From: DASQBT01 sp049578545 | GTDB lineage: Bacteria; Pseudomonadota; Gammaproteobacteria; Burkholderiales; Thiobacillaceae | Direction of reading: 5' to 3' | Assembly: GCA_049578545.1 (NCBI GenBank) | Contig: JBAUMF010000030.1 | Coordinates: 124,001-188,000, forward strand | Length of the DNA: 64,000 bases | Shown here: piece after piece, positions 1 through 9,980 of the stretch | Numbering within the stretch: the first letter of the stretch is position 1 | Layout of the letters: each line of letters starts with the position of its first letter | Translations under genes and position numbers: made by a program | The notes under the pieces: generated by a model | Seen by the model: the letters and a program-made list of their open reading frames with translations, nothing else | The model's database searches: none | What the model was told of the DNA's origin: nothing

Positions 1-359
1 TCTGCAACTATGCGAACGCCGACATGGTGGGACACACCGGTGATATACATGCTGCAACCCGCGCGATTGAAGTCATCGACGATTGCCTGGGGAGAGTCGT
101 GGAAGCCCAATTGGCACGCGGCGGAGAAGTGCTGATTACGGCGGATCACGGCAATGCCGAATTCATGATGGATTTGAAGACAGGCCAGCCGCATACTGCT
201 CATACCACCAACCTTGTGCCCTTGGTGTACATAGGCAGGCGTAAGGCGCATCTTTCAGAAACTGGCGCGCTCGAAGACGTCAGCCCAACGTTGCTGAGGA
301 TGATGGGCCTGCCTCAGCCTGGTGAAATGACCGGCGAAGCCCTCATCAAGTTCGAGTGA
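1..359 (+). CDS. gpmI: 2,3-bisphosphoglycerate-independent phosphoglycerate mutase, C-terminal part
   Basis: The reading frame is open from base 3 at the window edge, so only about the last 118 residues of a roughly 510-residue enzyme are present. It interconverts 3- and 2-phosphoglycerate in glycolysis, in the cytoplasm. The visible family signatures are NYANADMVGHTG near the left edge and TADHGNAE, which carries metal-binding Asp and His residues of this alkaline-phosphatase-like fold. The stop codon overlaps the GTG start of the next gene by four bases, so it is probably cotranscribed with envC and ctpA. Start and catalytic serine lie outside the window. Confidence 0.95.
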   Translation, partial: CNYANADMVGHTGDIHAATRAIEVIDDCLGRVVEAQLARGGEVLITADHGNAEFMMDLKTGQPHTAHTTNLVPLVYIGRRKAHLSETGALEDVSPTLLRMMGLPQPGEMTGEALIKFE

Positions 360-1618
360 TCCGTTTCATAGCCTTTCTGCGGCTTCTGCTTCTGCTTGGG
401 CTTGCTGCACCTGCATTGGCGAAGAACCCCAGCCAGGAAGATCTCGACAAACTGCGTGATCGGCTCAAGCACCTCCAAGAGGAATACCAGAACACCCGGG
501 AAAACCAGGCGGATGCGACCGATGCGCTGCGCGAATCAGAGAAATCGATCAGTGAAGCGCGGCGGAAACTGCGTGGCTTGGAACTTCAGCAAAAGTCGAC
601 GCAGGACACCCTCAAGCAAACTGAGGAACAAGCGAATGCGCTCAAATCGCGCATTACCGGGCAGCAGATAAAGCTTTCCGAAGTGCTGCGCAATATCTAT
701 CAACATGGGCAGGGGGATAGTCTCAAATTGTTGCTGGATGGCCAGAATCCCAACCAGATTGCCCGCAATCTTCATTACCTTGGCAGTCTTTCCCGTGCCC
801 AGATGGCATTGATCGAATCCCTGCGGGCCGACTTGCAAAAGCTGTCCGGGTTGCAGGAAACGGCACAGGCAAGATATCAAGAATTGAAGCAGATCAAGGC
901 TGACCAGCTTTCTGAGCAGGAAAGGCTCCTCAAGCAGAGGCAATCCAGGCAGCAGGTACTCAACAGGATCTCAAACCAGATTAAAGCTCAGCGCAAGGAA
1001 ATTGCTACGCTCAAGCGCAACGAACAAAGATTAACCAAGCTGTTTGAGAGGCTCGCGGCGCTCATGGCCAAGCGCGAAGCTGAACGCCGCTCGCAACAAG
1101 CAAAGGCCGCCGCCAAGGCAGCCGCGATGAGCAAGAAGTCCGGGAAGACTGACTCGATTGGGTCCAACCGCACGCCAATTGTGGTTAATACGAGTGTGCC
1201 CGAAGCAGGGGATGAAATAGTTTCAACTTTCTCTCGTCTCAAGGGGCTGCTCAAGCTACCGGTCAAAGGGGAACTGATGAATCATTTCGGTGCTCTTAGA
1301 GAAGATGGCGGAACGAGTTGGAAGGGTCTGTTTATCCGGGCGCCAGCCGGCGCTGAAGTTCGTGCGGTTGCATCCGGACAAGTTGTCTTTGCGGACTGGA
1401 TGAGGGGATTCGGCAACCTGATCATTCTCGATCATGGCCAAGGCTACATGAGCCTGTACAGCAATAATGAAAGCCTGTATAAGCAGGCAGGAGACGCTGT
1501 CAAGACGGGCGATGCGCTTGCAACCGTCGGCAACAGCGGTGGACAGGCTGAACCTGGTGTGTATTTTGAGTTGCGGCATAGAAGCCGCCCGATCAATCCT
1601 ATGGAATGGGTTAAGTAA
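356..1618 (+). CDS. envC: EnvC-like murein hydrolase activator (M23 domain)
   Basis: A 420-residue exported protein. Residues 1-22 form a signal peptide ending APALA. About residues 25-250 are strongly charged heptad-like coiled coil rich in Lys, Glu and Gln. The C-terminal 120 residues are a LytM/M23 domain (FIRAPAGAEVRAVASGQV, LDHGQGYMSLY). EnvC proteins use a degenerate LytM domain to activate periplasmic amidases at the division septum rather than cutting peptidoglycan themselves. Here the usual first zinc-binding HxxxD is replaced by HFGALREDGG, which supports an activator role. The GTG start overlaps the gpmI stop, and the stop directly abuts the ctpA ATG, so the three genes look like one operon. 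Confidence 0.9.
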   Translation: MIRFIAFLRLLLLLGLAAPALAKNPSQEDLDKLRDRLKHLQEEYQNTRENQADATDALRESEKSISEARRKLRGLELQQKSTQDTLKQTEEQANALKSRITGQQIKLSEVLRNIYQHGQGDSLKLLLDGQNPNQIARNLHYLGSLSRAQMALIESLRADLQKLSGLQETAQARYQELKQIKADQLSEQERLLKQRQSRQQVLNRISNQIKAQRKEIATLKRNEQRLTKLFERLAALMAKREAERRSQQAKAAAKAAAMSKKSGKTDSIGSNRTPIVVNTSVPEAGDEIVSTFSRLKGLLKLPVKGELMNHFGALREDGGTSWKGLFIRAPAGAEVRAVASGQVVFADWMRGFGNLIILDHGQGYMSLYSNNESLYKQAGDAVKTGDALATVGNSGGQAEPGVYFELRHRSRPINPMEWVK

Positions 1619-3034
1619 ATGAAGGGGCAATTTCGCAAGCTGTTTTTAGTGGGCATCGTTGGCGCTCTGTTGGGTGTGGGGGTAACCCTCAACTATTCCG
1701 CCGTGGCGGACAAGGAAGCAGAGGCACCCCTGCCCATCGAGGAATTGCGCGCATTTACTGACGTATTTGCCCGGATCAAGAGTGACTATGTGGAGCCGGT
1801 TGATGACAAGAAGCTCATCAACGGCGCAATCAACGGAATGCTGTCTGACCTTGATCCCCACTCGGCGTACCTTGACCAGGAAGGTTTCAAGGAACTACAG
1901 GTCGGTACCCAGGGGGAGTTTGGTGGCTTGGGCATAGAGGTCGGTATGGAAGACGGCTTTGTAAAAGTCGTATCGCCTATTGAAGACACGCCCGCCTACA
2001 AGGCGGGACTAAAAACCGGCGATCTGATCATTAAGCTGGATGACACCCCGGTCAAGGGAATGACACTCAACGATGCAGTCAAGCGCATGCGCGGCAAGCC
2101 GGGAACGCAAATAACGCTCATGATCTCGCGCAAGAGTGAGCCCAAACCTTTTACCGTGACACTCACCAGAGCGATCATCAAGATCAAGAGCGTGAAGTTC
2201 AAGCTCTTGCAACCGGGCAATGGCTATGTACGTGTCACCCAGTTCCAGGAACATACGGGGGAGTTGCTTGCGGATGCCCTGCAAAAGATGTACAAGGAAA
2301 ACAGGGAGCCGCTCAAGGGTTTGGTACTGGATCTGCGCAACGATCCCGGTGGTTTGCTTAATGGTGCGGTGGCGGTTTCTGCTGCGTTCCTTAAACCAGA
2401 TGTTCTGGTGGTTTATACCGATGGTCGCAGTGAGGACGCCAAGATGCGGCTAACAGCCAGCCGTGAAAATTACCTGCGGCCGCTGCAGACTGATTTCCTC
2501 AAGAATTTGCCGGAAGGGGTCAAGACTGTACCGATGGTCGTACTGGTAAACGGGGGCTCCGCCTCTGCTTCCGAAATTGTGGCGGGGGCTCTGCAGGACA
2601 ACAAGCGGGCGATCATCATGGGTACACAGACGTTTGGCAAAGGTTCCGTGCAGACGATTCTGCCATTGGGTAACGGCTCGGCCATCAAGTTGACTACGGC
2701 GCTGTATTACACGCCATCCGGCCGTTCCATTCAGACCAAAGGCATTACCCCTGACATTGCAGTCGAGGATCCGGCCAACCCCAGTGACGATGGTTTTGGC
2801 GTCCGCGAAGCCGATCTGGACAAGCACCTGAGCAATCCCCAAGGGGATGAGCAGACTGAAAAGCCGGCTCAGCCCGTGCCGGAAAAGGCGCCCAAGCCTG
2901 AAAAGCAGAACAAGGATAAGACCATGGAGAAGAGCCCTACTCTGGAGCCTGGTGAAATCGTTTCCAAGAATGATTATCAGTTGAATCAGGCGCTCAATCT
3001 ACTCAAGGGACTCAGTATCGTTCGCAACCAATAA
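1619..3034 (+). CDS. ctpA: S41 family C-terminal processing protease
   Basis: A 471-residue periplasmic serine protease of the CtpA/Prc family, which trims or degrades envelope proteins from their C termini. An N-terminal hydrophobic signal/anchor (about residues 7-28) is followed by a helical segment, a PDZ domain (around residues 90-175, with GEFGGLGIEVG) and the S41 peptidase core. The Ser-Lys dyad is visible: Ser316 in GGSASASE and Lys341 in FGKGSVQ. The C-terminal 90 residues are a Pro/Lys/Glu-rich tail. It starts immediately after the envC stop, an arrangement common in proteobacteria, where both act on septal peptidoglycan. Confidence 0.93.
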   Translation: MKGQFRKLFLVGIVGALLGVGVTLNYSAVADKEAEAPLPIEELRAFTDVFARIKSDYVEPVDDKKLINGAINGMLSDLDPHSAYLDQEGFKELQVGTQGEFGGLGIEVGMEDGFVKVVSPIEDTPAYKAGLKTGDLIIKLDDTPVKGMTLNDAVKRMRGKPGTQITLMISRKSEPKPFTVTLTRAIIKIKSVKFKLLQPGNGYVRVTQFQEHTGELLADALQKMYKENREPLKGLVLDLRNDPGGLLNGAVAVSAAFLKPDVLVVYTDGRSEDAKMRLTASRENYLRPLQTDFLKNLPEGVKTVPMVVLVNGGSASASEIVAGALQDNKRAIIMGTQTFGKGSVQTILPLGNGSAIKLTTALYYTPSGRSIQTKGITPDIAVEDPANPSDDGFGVREADLDKHLSNPQGDEQTEKPAQPVPEKAPKPEKQNKDKTMEKSPTLEPGEIVSKNDYQLNQALNLLKGLSIVRNQ

Positions 3035-3111
3035 GAATGTCTTAGAAGCCTGGACTTGCGCTTTGTCAGTCCGGGCGCGATACTGAGATTAAGGATTTCC
3101 CTGGACTTGCC

Positions 3112-3504
3112 ATGTTGCCCTGTGATCTCGACAAAACCCGCGAAATTGTTTTTCACAACCCTCCCGAGGGGCAGGCGGAGAGAGCTCACCAATTGCTGCA
3201 CGACCTGGATGGGATCATTGCTGATGTCAGCCGGCCAAATGTTCTGGCCGTTCGCTACAACGTGAAGGATTTCACCCTGGAAGGGCTGGAGTCGGCCTTG
3301 AGTTCTCAAGGACTTCATCTGGACAACAGCATCATGAGCAAAATCAAACGCGCGCTGGCGCGCTATTGCGAAAATGTCCAGCGTGAGAACCTCGCGGCAA
3401 ATGTACCTGACGCCAAATCACAAAAAGTCTTTGCGAAAGTGTATGAGCAGCGCCTGCACGGAGACAAGGACGAAACTCCGGAAGAATGGCGTGCGTACAA
3501 ATAA
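3112..3504 (+). CDS. Conserved-looking hypothetical protein downstream of ctpA
   Basis: A 130-residue soluble protein without signal peptide or membrane segment. Two halves can be seen: residues 1-75 alternate strand- and helix-like stretches (IVFHNPPEG, VLAVRYNV, FTLEGLESAL), reminiscent of a ferredoxin-like or HMA-like fold but without the CxxC metal site. The second half is a charged helical tail (IMSKIKRALARYCENVQREN). The ATG has a GGA eight bases upstream. It follows ctpA by 77 bp on the same strand and may be cotranscribed. I do not recognise a function. Confidence 0.7.
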   Translation: MLPCDLDKTREIVFHNPPEGQAERAHQLLHDLDGIIADVSRPNVLAVRYNVKDFTLEGLESALSSQGLHLDNSIMSKIKRALARYCENVQRENLAANVPDAKSQKVFAKVYEQRLHGDKDETPEEWRAYK

Positions 3505-3717
3505 CTGAATAGGCGTGATCTGCTGGCTCAGAACTGTCTACTGGTCAACGCAGTGAATCCAACGATGCAGCGATCCGGTAACTTCTTGATTCCATACTGA
3601 ACTGGGTTGCTTTCCTCCAGCCATGCGTGTGGGCGCCATGACAGAAGTGACTGAATCAGCGTTTCTCCGGATAAATAACCTGCTTGAGTTCCTTTAGGTG
3701 TTTTATCCGCCTTTCAA

Positions 3718-4470
3718 ATGAACGACGAAGAACTGCTGCGCTATAGTCGTCATGTGCTGTTACCCCAGATCGGAATCGAGGGTCAGGACAAGATTGGCAA
3801 GGCCTCTGTGCTTGTTGTCGGAGCAGGTGGGCTGGGCTGTCCGGCAGTTCTCTATCTTGCGGCAAGCGGAGTGGGCAAACTGCTGGTGGCAGACGGTGAC
3901 CAGGTCGAACTTACTAATCTTCAGCGCCAGATCGGTCATCGGACAGTATCAATTGGCCGGAATAAGGCCGACTCGCTATCTGAGACAGCTGGTGCGATCA
4001 ACCCCTTGGTGCAGCTCATTTCCATACCCGAACGACTGGAGGAAAGGAGGGGGCTGATTAACGTTGTGGCAGATGTAGACGTGGTGGTGGACTGCTCGGA
4101 TAATTTTGCCACACGTCACGCAATCAACCGTGCCTGCGTAGCTGAAAAGACGCCATTGGTGAGCGGGGCAGCCATTGGCTTTTCCGGCCAGCTGTCCGTG
4201 TACGATAAGCGCAACGCAGAGAGCCCATGTTATGCCTGCTTGTTTCCCGAGCAGGGCCCCGAGGAGGAACTGCGCTGCAGTGATGCGGGCGTGTTTTCGC
4301 CCTTGGTAGGTGTGATTGGTGCCCTTCAAGCGCTGGAGGCTTTGAAGCTGATTGCACTCGCAGATCAATCAGTGGCTGGAAAGCTCCTGTTGTTTGAAGG
4401 ATTGGGTATGACGTTTCGTGAAGTGCGTGTTCCCCGCGACCCAGCTTGTCCCGCTTGCAAAGTCAGCTGA
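3718..4470 (+). CDS. moeB: HesA/MoeB/ThiF family sulfur-carrier adenylyltransferase
   Basis: A 250-residue E1-like enzyme that adenylates the C-terminal Gly-Gly of a small sulfur-carrier protein such as MoaD or ThiS, for molybdopterin or thiamine synthesis. The nucleotide loop GAGGLG (residues 35-40), Arg70 in NLQRQ, Lys83 in GRNKADS and Asp128 in CSDNF match the ATP-binding residues of MoeB. Zinc cysteines are Cys171/Cys174 (CYAC) and Cys244/Cys247 (CPAC). Cys187 (RCSDAGVFSP) lies where the family has its conserved cysteine. There is no C-terminal rhodanese domain. MoeB and ThiF cannot be separated from sequence alone, and no moa or thi gene is nearby. It is convergent with slmA, overlapping by eight bases. 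Confidence 0.88.
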   Translation: MNDEELLRYSRHVLLPQIGIEGQDKIGKASVLVVGAGGLGCPAVLYLAASGVGKLLVADGDQVELTNLQRQIGHRTVSIGRNKADSLSETAGAINPLVQLISIPERLEERRGLINVVADVDVVVDCSDNFATRHAINRACVAEKTPLVSGAAIGFSGQLSVYDKRNAESPCYACLFPEQGPEEELRCSDAGVFSPLVGVIGALQALEALKLIALADQSVAGKLLLFEGLGMTFREVRVPRDPACPACKVS

Positions 4471-5035
4471 TCATGATCTTAAACTGATTGCTGAAATCTG
4501 CTCCAGGATCACGCGTAAAGCCGCTCTTGGCAAATTGATGCCAGCGCCCAACCACAAAGCAGATTAGTAGGTTTGCCAGCGGATTGACATCCGAATCTGT
4601 GCCAGCACGGGCAAACCTGAGGCATTGACGCAATTGGGCCTCAAGTCTGTCGATCAATTGGTTGATGCGCTGTTGCAAACGCGGGTTCTCATTGACCAGC
4701 GCATCTCCGATCAGCACCCGGGTCATACCGGGATTCTTTTTCGCGAAGCCGAGCAACATGGTCAGGATGGCTTCCACCTGTTCCATCGGGTCGGAATTTT
4801 CGTTGGTAATTTTGGTGATCAGGGAAAAGAGCGTCTGCTCGATGAATTCGATCAGGCCTTCATACATCTGTGCCTTGCTGGCGAAGTGGCGGTAGAGGGC
4901 AGCCTCGGAAACATCCAAGCGTTTGGCCAAGGCGGCGGTAGTAATTTTCTCCGCGCTGGGTTCTTCCAGCATGGCGGCCAAGGTCTGCAGGATTTGCAAG
5001 CGCCTCTCACTGGGTTTTCTGGCCTCTCCTTCCAT
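4463..5035 (-). CDS. slmA: Nucleoid occlusion factor SlmA (TetR family)
   Basis: A 190-residue TetR-type DNA-binding protein. The N-terminal helix-turn-helix lies at about residues 25-55 (TTAALAKRLDVSEAALYRHF), and the rest is the helical dimer/FtsZ-binding domain (ALINENP-type motif ALVNENPRLQQRINQL). SlmA binds specific chromosomal sites and blocks FtsZ-ring assembly over the nucleoid. It begins 25 bp downstream of the tRNA-Ile2 gene on the same strand and may share its transcript. Its 3' end overlaps the convergent moeB-like gene. Length fits the family (about 198 in E. coli). Confidence 0.92.
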   Translation of the reverse strand: MEGEARKPSERRLQILQTLAAMLEEPSAEKITTAALAKRLDVSEAALYRHFASKAQMYEGLIEFIEQTLFSLITKITNENSDPMEQVEAILTMLLGFAKKNPGMTRVLIGDALVNENPRLQQRINQLIDRLEAQLRQCLRFARAGTDSDVNPLANLLICFVVGRWHQFAKSGFTRDPGADFSNQFKIMIS

Positions 5036-5060
5036 CTTTTCTCCCTGATGCCAATCATTC

Positions 5061-5137
5061 TGGTGGGCCCGGTGGGACTCGAACCCACGACCAAAGGATT
5101 ATGAGTCCTCTGCTCTAACCGACTGAGCTACAGGCCC
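5061..5137 (-). tRNA. ileX: tRNA-Ile2 (anticodon CAU, read as lysidine-AU)
   Basis: A complete 77-nt cloverleaf with encoded CCA. The 5' acceptor strand GGGCCTG pairs with CGGGCCC; the D-arm (AGCTCAG), anticodon loop CTCATAA and T-arm GGTTCGAGTCC are all visible. A CAU anticodon could mean elongator Met or Ile2. The acceptor stem carries C4-G69 and C5-G68, the pairs that TilS uses to choose tRNA-Ile2 in E. coli; elongator tRNA-Met there has U4 and A5. I therefore call it Ile2, with elongator Met as the alternative. It lies between rpoD and slmA in their orientation. Confidence 0.9.
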
Positions 5138-5297
5138 GATGAGGTCATCTCATTTCTAAATCAAACCCTAACGCTGTTGCTTGCCTCGCGCGCTCTGCGC
5201 TGCATAAATTTGTATCCTCTGCGTCAATTGCGCGTTGGCATTGCGTGGTCATCTAGATTCATAAACGGGGCATCAGGCGATTATTATTATGTTGACC

Positions 5298-7262
<1,965 letters not shown>

Positions 7263-7273
7263 AATTCGCATCC

Positions 7274-7279
7274 ATTATA
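7274..7279 (-). promoter_or_regulatory. Possible -10 element just before rpoD
   Basis: On the minus strand there is a perfect TATAAT only two bases before the outer rpoD ATG. No good -35 hexamer sits 16-18 bp upstream. If used, it would give a transcript with an almost absent leader beginning near the inner ATG at 7262. A second TATAAT lies at 7345-7350, closer to the usual distance, with a weak TTATGG 18 bp upstream. Both are consensus matches by eye only. Confidence 0.25.
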
Positions 7280-7392
7280 GAAGTGCTCCGCACAATCCCA
7301 TCTGTGAGAGCGTTCCGCTAGGGTATTTCATCGCAAAACCGGTAATTATACCCAGTTTCACGGTATCGCCATAAGGCAAGAATTGGGCCATA

Positions 7393-9132
7393 TCAGGCCC
7401 GCGTTTGGGCCAAAAGTTCCTGAAGTTCCTGGCGTTCTGTTGGGCTAAGCTCGTGCAGCGGGGTATGGCTCAACTCAGCGTAGCGCCAGCGGTCCCATTT
7501 GGCTTTGATTTGCCTGAGCAGGTCGTTCATGACAGTTGCCTGATCGTCTTCAATACCGGTCTCCATGGTTTCAGCATGCAGGGTTTCTACCAGCTTTTCC
7601 AGCGGTCCACCGCGAGCAGCCTCTTCCAGCATGGCACCGGAACTGGCCGGCAGCCTCGTCATCCAGCTGACCAGAGAGGCAAGCTCCCGGGCAAAAGGCT
7701 CATTCGGCAGCAGCTTCTTGGGGTCGATCTGATTGGCCCAGTCAGGTTGCTGCATCAACAGATAGGCCGCATGACGGTATAGGGAAGGCTGTCTGGGGGG
7801 CATTGTGGCTTGTGCGCGAGACTTACGGGGTCGCCATTCCGGTTTTTGCCCTGTGGGGGGGGGTTGTCCCATCAGGCCAGTCACCTCTGATGGATTCATG
7901 CTCAAGCGCTGTCCCAACTCGCGGCGTATCAGGGCAGCCAGCAGAGGTGCGCCCCTCAGTTTGGCCAACATGGGCTGCGCGGCCTTGAGCACCTTGGCTC
8001 GGCCTTCCTGAGTGGTAATTGTCTCATCGCGGATCAGTTCGCGCACCATGAATTCAGAGAGAGGTACGGCCTGCTGCTCCAGCATTTGTTCGAACGCCTT
8101 TGCCCCCTGGTTGCGGACAAAAGTATCCGGGTCTTCTCCTTCCGGCAGGAAAAGAAAGGCGACTTGCTTGCCATCCTGCAGAGCATCCAGTGTGTTTTCC
8201 AGTGCTCGCCAGGCAGCCTTGCGCCCTGCATTGTCGCCGTCGAAACTGTAATAGATCCGGTCGGTATGCCGAAGCAGAGTGCGGGCATGAATGGGGGTCG
8301 TCGCCGTTCCGAGTGTCGCGACCGCGTAGCTGATGCCAAACTGGGCAAGCGCAACCACATCCATATAGCCTTCCACCACCACCACCTTGCCCATCTCCCG
8401 TATGGCTTGGCGGGCCTCGAACAGCCCGTAAATCTCGCTACCTTTATTGAACAGGGGCGTATCGGGTGAGTTCAGGTACTTGGGTTCTCCGCGATCGAGG
8501 ACGCGTCCGCCAAAGCCGATGACATTGCCTTTAGTGTTACGGATCGGGAAGATGATGCGGTCACGAAAGCGGTCGTAGCGACCGCGCTCCCCGTCAATCA
8601 CGAGACCAACCGTCGCCAGTTGTGCCGCATGGTAATCAGGGAAAACTGACTTGAGTGCGTCAGCTTGACCCGGGGCATAGCCCACGCCGAAACGCGCGGC
8701 AATGACTCCGGTCAAACCACGGTTCTTAAGGTAATCGATGGCACGTTGCGAGGCCTTAAGCTGCTGTTTGTAATAGGCAGCCGCGGCTTCCATTGCCTCA
8801 CCCAATTGGGGGGCGGCCTTGGGTCGCGGATTAAAACCCGAGTCTTCGGGCACGTCCAGACCAGCATCTTGGGCCAATTCTTTCACTGCATCGACAAAAC
8901 CCAGACCGCCGTATTCCATTAAGAAACCGATGGCCGTGCCGTGGGCGCCACAGCCGAAACAATGATAAAACTGCTTGGTCGGGCTGACGGTAAAAGAGGC
9001 GCTTTTCTCGTTATGAAAGGGGCAGCATGCCTGGTAATTCTGACCAGCTTTTTTCAGCGGCACCCGGCGGTCGATGATATCGACAATGTCGACGCGGGAT
9101 AACAGCGTATCGATGAAATCCTTCGGGATCAT
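7393..9132 (-). CDS. dnaG: DNA primase
   Basis: A 579-residue primase that lays RNA primers for the replisome. The N-terminal CHC2 zinc ribbon is visible (Cys37, His40, Cys58, Cys61). The TOPRIM catalytic core follows with VVVEGYMDVVAL and the acidic SFDGDNAGRKAA. The last 140 residues form the helical DnaB-interaction domain. It lies between yqeY and rpoD on the same strand. The length is typical for the family (581 in E. coli). Confidence 0.97.
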   Translation of the reverse strand: MIPKDFIDTLLSRVDIVDIIDRRVPLKKAGQNYQACCPFHNEKSASFTVSPTKQFYHCFGCGAHGTAIGFLMEYGGLGFVDAVKELAQDAGLDVPEDSGFNPRPKAAPQLGEAMEAAAAYYKQQLKASQRAIDYLKNRGLTGVIAARFGVGYAPGQADALKSVFPDYHAAQLATVGLVIDGERGRYDRFRDRIIFPIRNTKGNVIGFGGRVLDRGEPKYLNSPDTPLFNKGSEIYGLFEARQAIREMGKVVVVEGYMDVVALAQFGISYAVATLGTATTPIHARTLLRHTDRIYYSFDGDNAGRKAAWRALENTLDALQDGKQVAFLFLPEGEDPDTFVRNQGAKAFEQMLEQQAVPLSEFMVRELIRDETITTQEGRAKVLKAAQPMLAKLRGAPLLAALIRRELGQRLSMNPSEVTGLMGQPPPTGQKPEWRPRKSRAQATMPPRQPSLYRHAAYLLMQQPDWANQIDPKKLLPNEPFARELASLVSWMTRLPASSGAMLEEAARGGPLEKLVETLHAETMETGIEDDQATVMNDLLRQIKAKWDRWRYAELSHTPLHELSPTERQELQELLAQTRA

Positions 9133-9169
9133 CGTGCCAATTTAGCACTAACTTGAGTGAAAACGAGTC

Positions 9170-9616
9170 CTAACTTCCCAACCGCTGTTTAACCCAAGCT
9201 GAAACTTTACCCATATCGGCTTTGCCGGAAAGCTGCGGTTTAAGCTGGCTCATCAGCTTCCCCATGTCCTTGGGGCCTGTCGCGCCTGTGGAAGCAATGG
9301 CCGAATCAATCGCCGCAAGCACTTCGGCTTCAGAAAGTTGGGCAGGCAGGTAGGCTGAGAGCACGGCTAGTTCGGCGGTTTCGGCGTCCACCAGATCCTG
9401 GCGCCCGGCTTTGCCGAATTGTTCGATCGAGTCCTTGCGCTGCTTGATAAGCTTTTCCACGATGGCCAGAACCTGCGTGTCATCGAGTTCGATTCGCTCA
9501 TCCACTTCTTTTTGCTTCATTGCGGCGGTCAGCATGCGCAGGGTGGAAAGTCTGGCCGCCTGTTTGGCTTTCATTGCTGTTTTGACGTCTTCCTGTATTT
9601 GGGCTTTAAGGCTCAT
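9170..9616 (-). CDS. yqeY: GatB/YqeY domain-containing protein
   Basis: A 148-residue YqeY-like protein, resembling the C-terminal tRNA-binding tail of the GatB amidotransferase subunit; the cellular role is not settled. The start chosen gives MSLKAQIQEDVKTAMKAK, the family's usual N-terminus, with GGAG about five bases upstream; a longer frame reaching 9673 would run through a terminator hairpin. The motif YLPAQLSEAEV in the middle and DMGKLMSQLKP near the end are typical. It lies between rpsU and dnaG, as in many betaproteobacteria. Confidence 0.92.
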   Translation of the reverse strand: MSLKAQIQEDVKTAMKAKQAARLSTLRMLTAAMKQKEVDERIELDDTQVLAIVEKLIKQRKDSIEQFGKAGRQDLVDAETAELAVLSAYLPAQLSEAEVLAAIDSAIASTGATGPKDMGKLMSQLKPQLSGKADMGKVSAWVKQRLGS

Positions 9617-9636
9617 CTGAACTCCATAAATGACAA

Positions 9637-9658
9637 AAGGCGGAGCACGCTCCGCCTT
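9637..9658 (-). terminator. Terminator or attenuator hairpin between rpsU and yqeY
   Basis: On the minus strand AAGGCGGAG, a four-base loop CGTG, then CTCCGCCTT form a perfect 9-bp stem followed by TTGTC. It lies about 30 bp after the rpsU stop and before the yqeY ribosome site. In E. coli a terminator at the equivalent place between rpsU and dnaG lowers primase output relative to S21; the same use is likely here. Confidence 0.75.
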
Positions 9659-9690
9659 GTGGCCAGTCAACATTGGCTATGCGCGCAGAA

Positions 9691-9903
9691 TCAGTACATT
9701 TTGGGCGGCAGCATCTGGCTGCGCAGCCGCTTGTGGGTTCGCTTCACCGCTGCCGCCAGCTTGCGCTTGCGCTCGGAGGTGGGCTTTTCGTAGAACTCGC
9801 GAGCCCGCAGTTCTGTCAGAAGACCAGTTTTCTCAACAGCGCGCTTGAAGCGGCGCAGGGCTACGTCGAACGGCTCGTTTTCTTTGACCTTGATGTGCGG
9901 CAT
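9691..9903 (-). CDS. rpsU: 30S ribosomal protein S21
   Basis: A 70-residue basic protein of the small ribosomal subunit, needed for normal initiation through the mRNA-rRNA interaction. It begins MPHIKVKENEPFDVALRRFK and ends in an Arg/Lys-rich helix, as the family does. It is first gene of the rpsU-yqeY-dnaG-rpoD series, and is divergent from tsaD across a 77-bp gap that must hold both promoters. Confidence 0.96.
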   Translation of the reverse strand: MPHIKVKENEPFDVALRRFKRAVEKTGLLTELRAREFYEKPTSERKRKLAAAVKRTHKRLRSQMLPPKMY

Positions 9904-9980
9904 TTGAAAATTGCTTCCTTGACCGAGAAAAGTCCGAAATAATACCTTGGTTTACGGGATTTTGCCAGTACCCCCATTTC

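Noticed and set aside
3053..3080. Hairpin after ctpA (CCTGGAC with GTCCGGG) as terminator
   Set aside because: Seven pairs with one wobble and a 13-base loop, but no T-run follows.
9919..9947. TTGACC with ATACCT as tsaD promoter
   Set aside because: The -35 is good but the -10 is poor; not enough to call.
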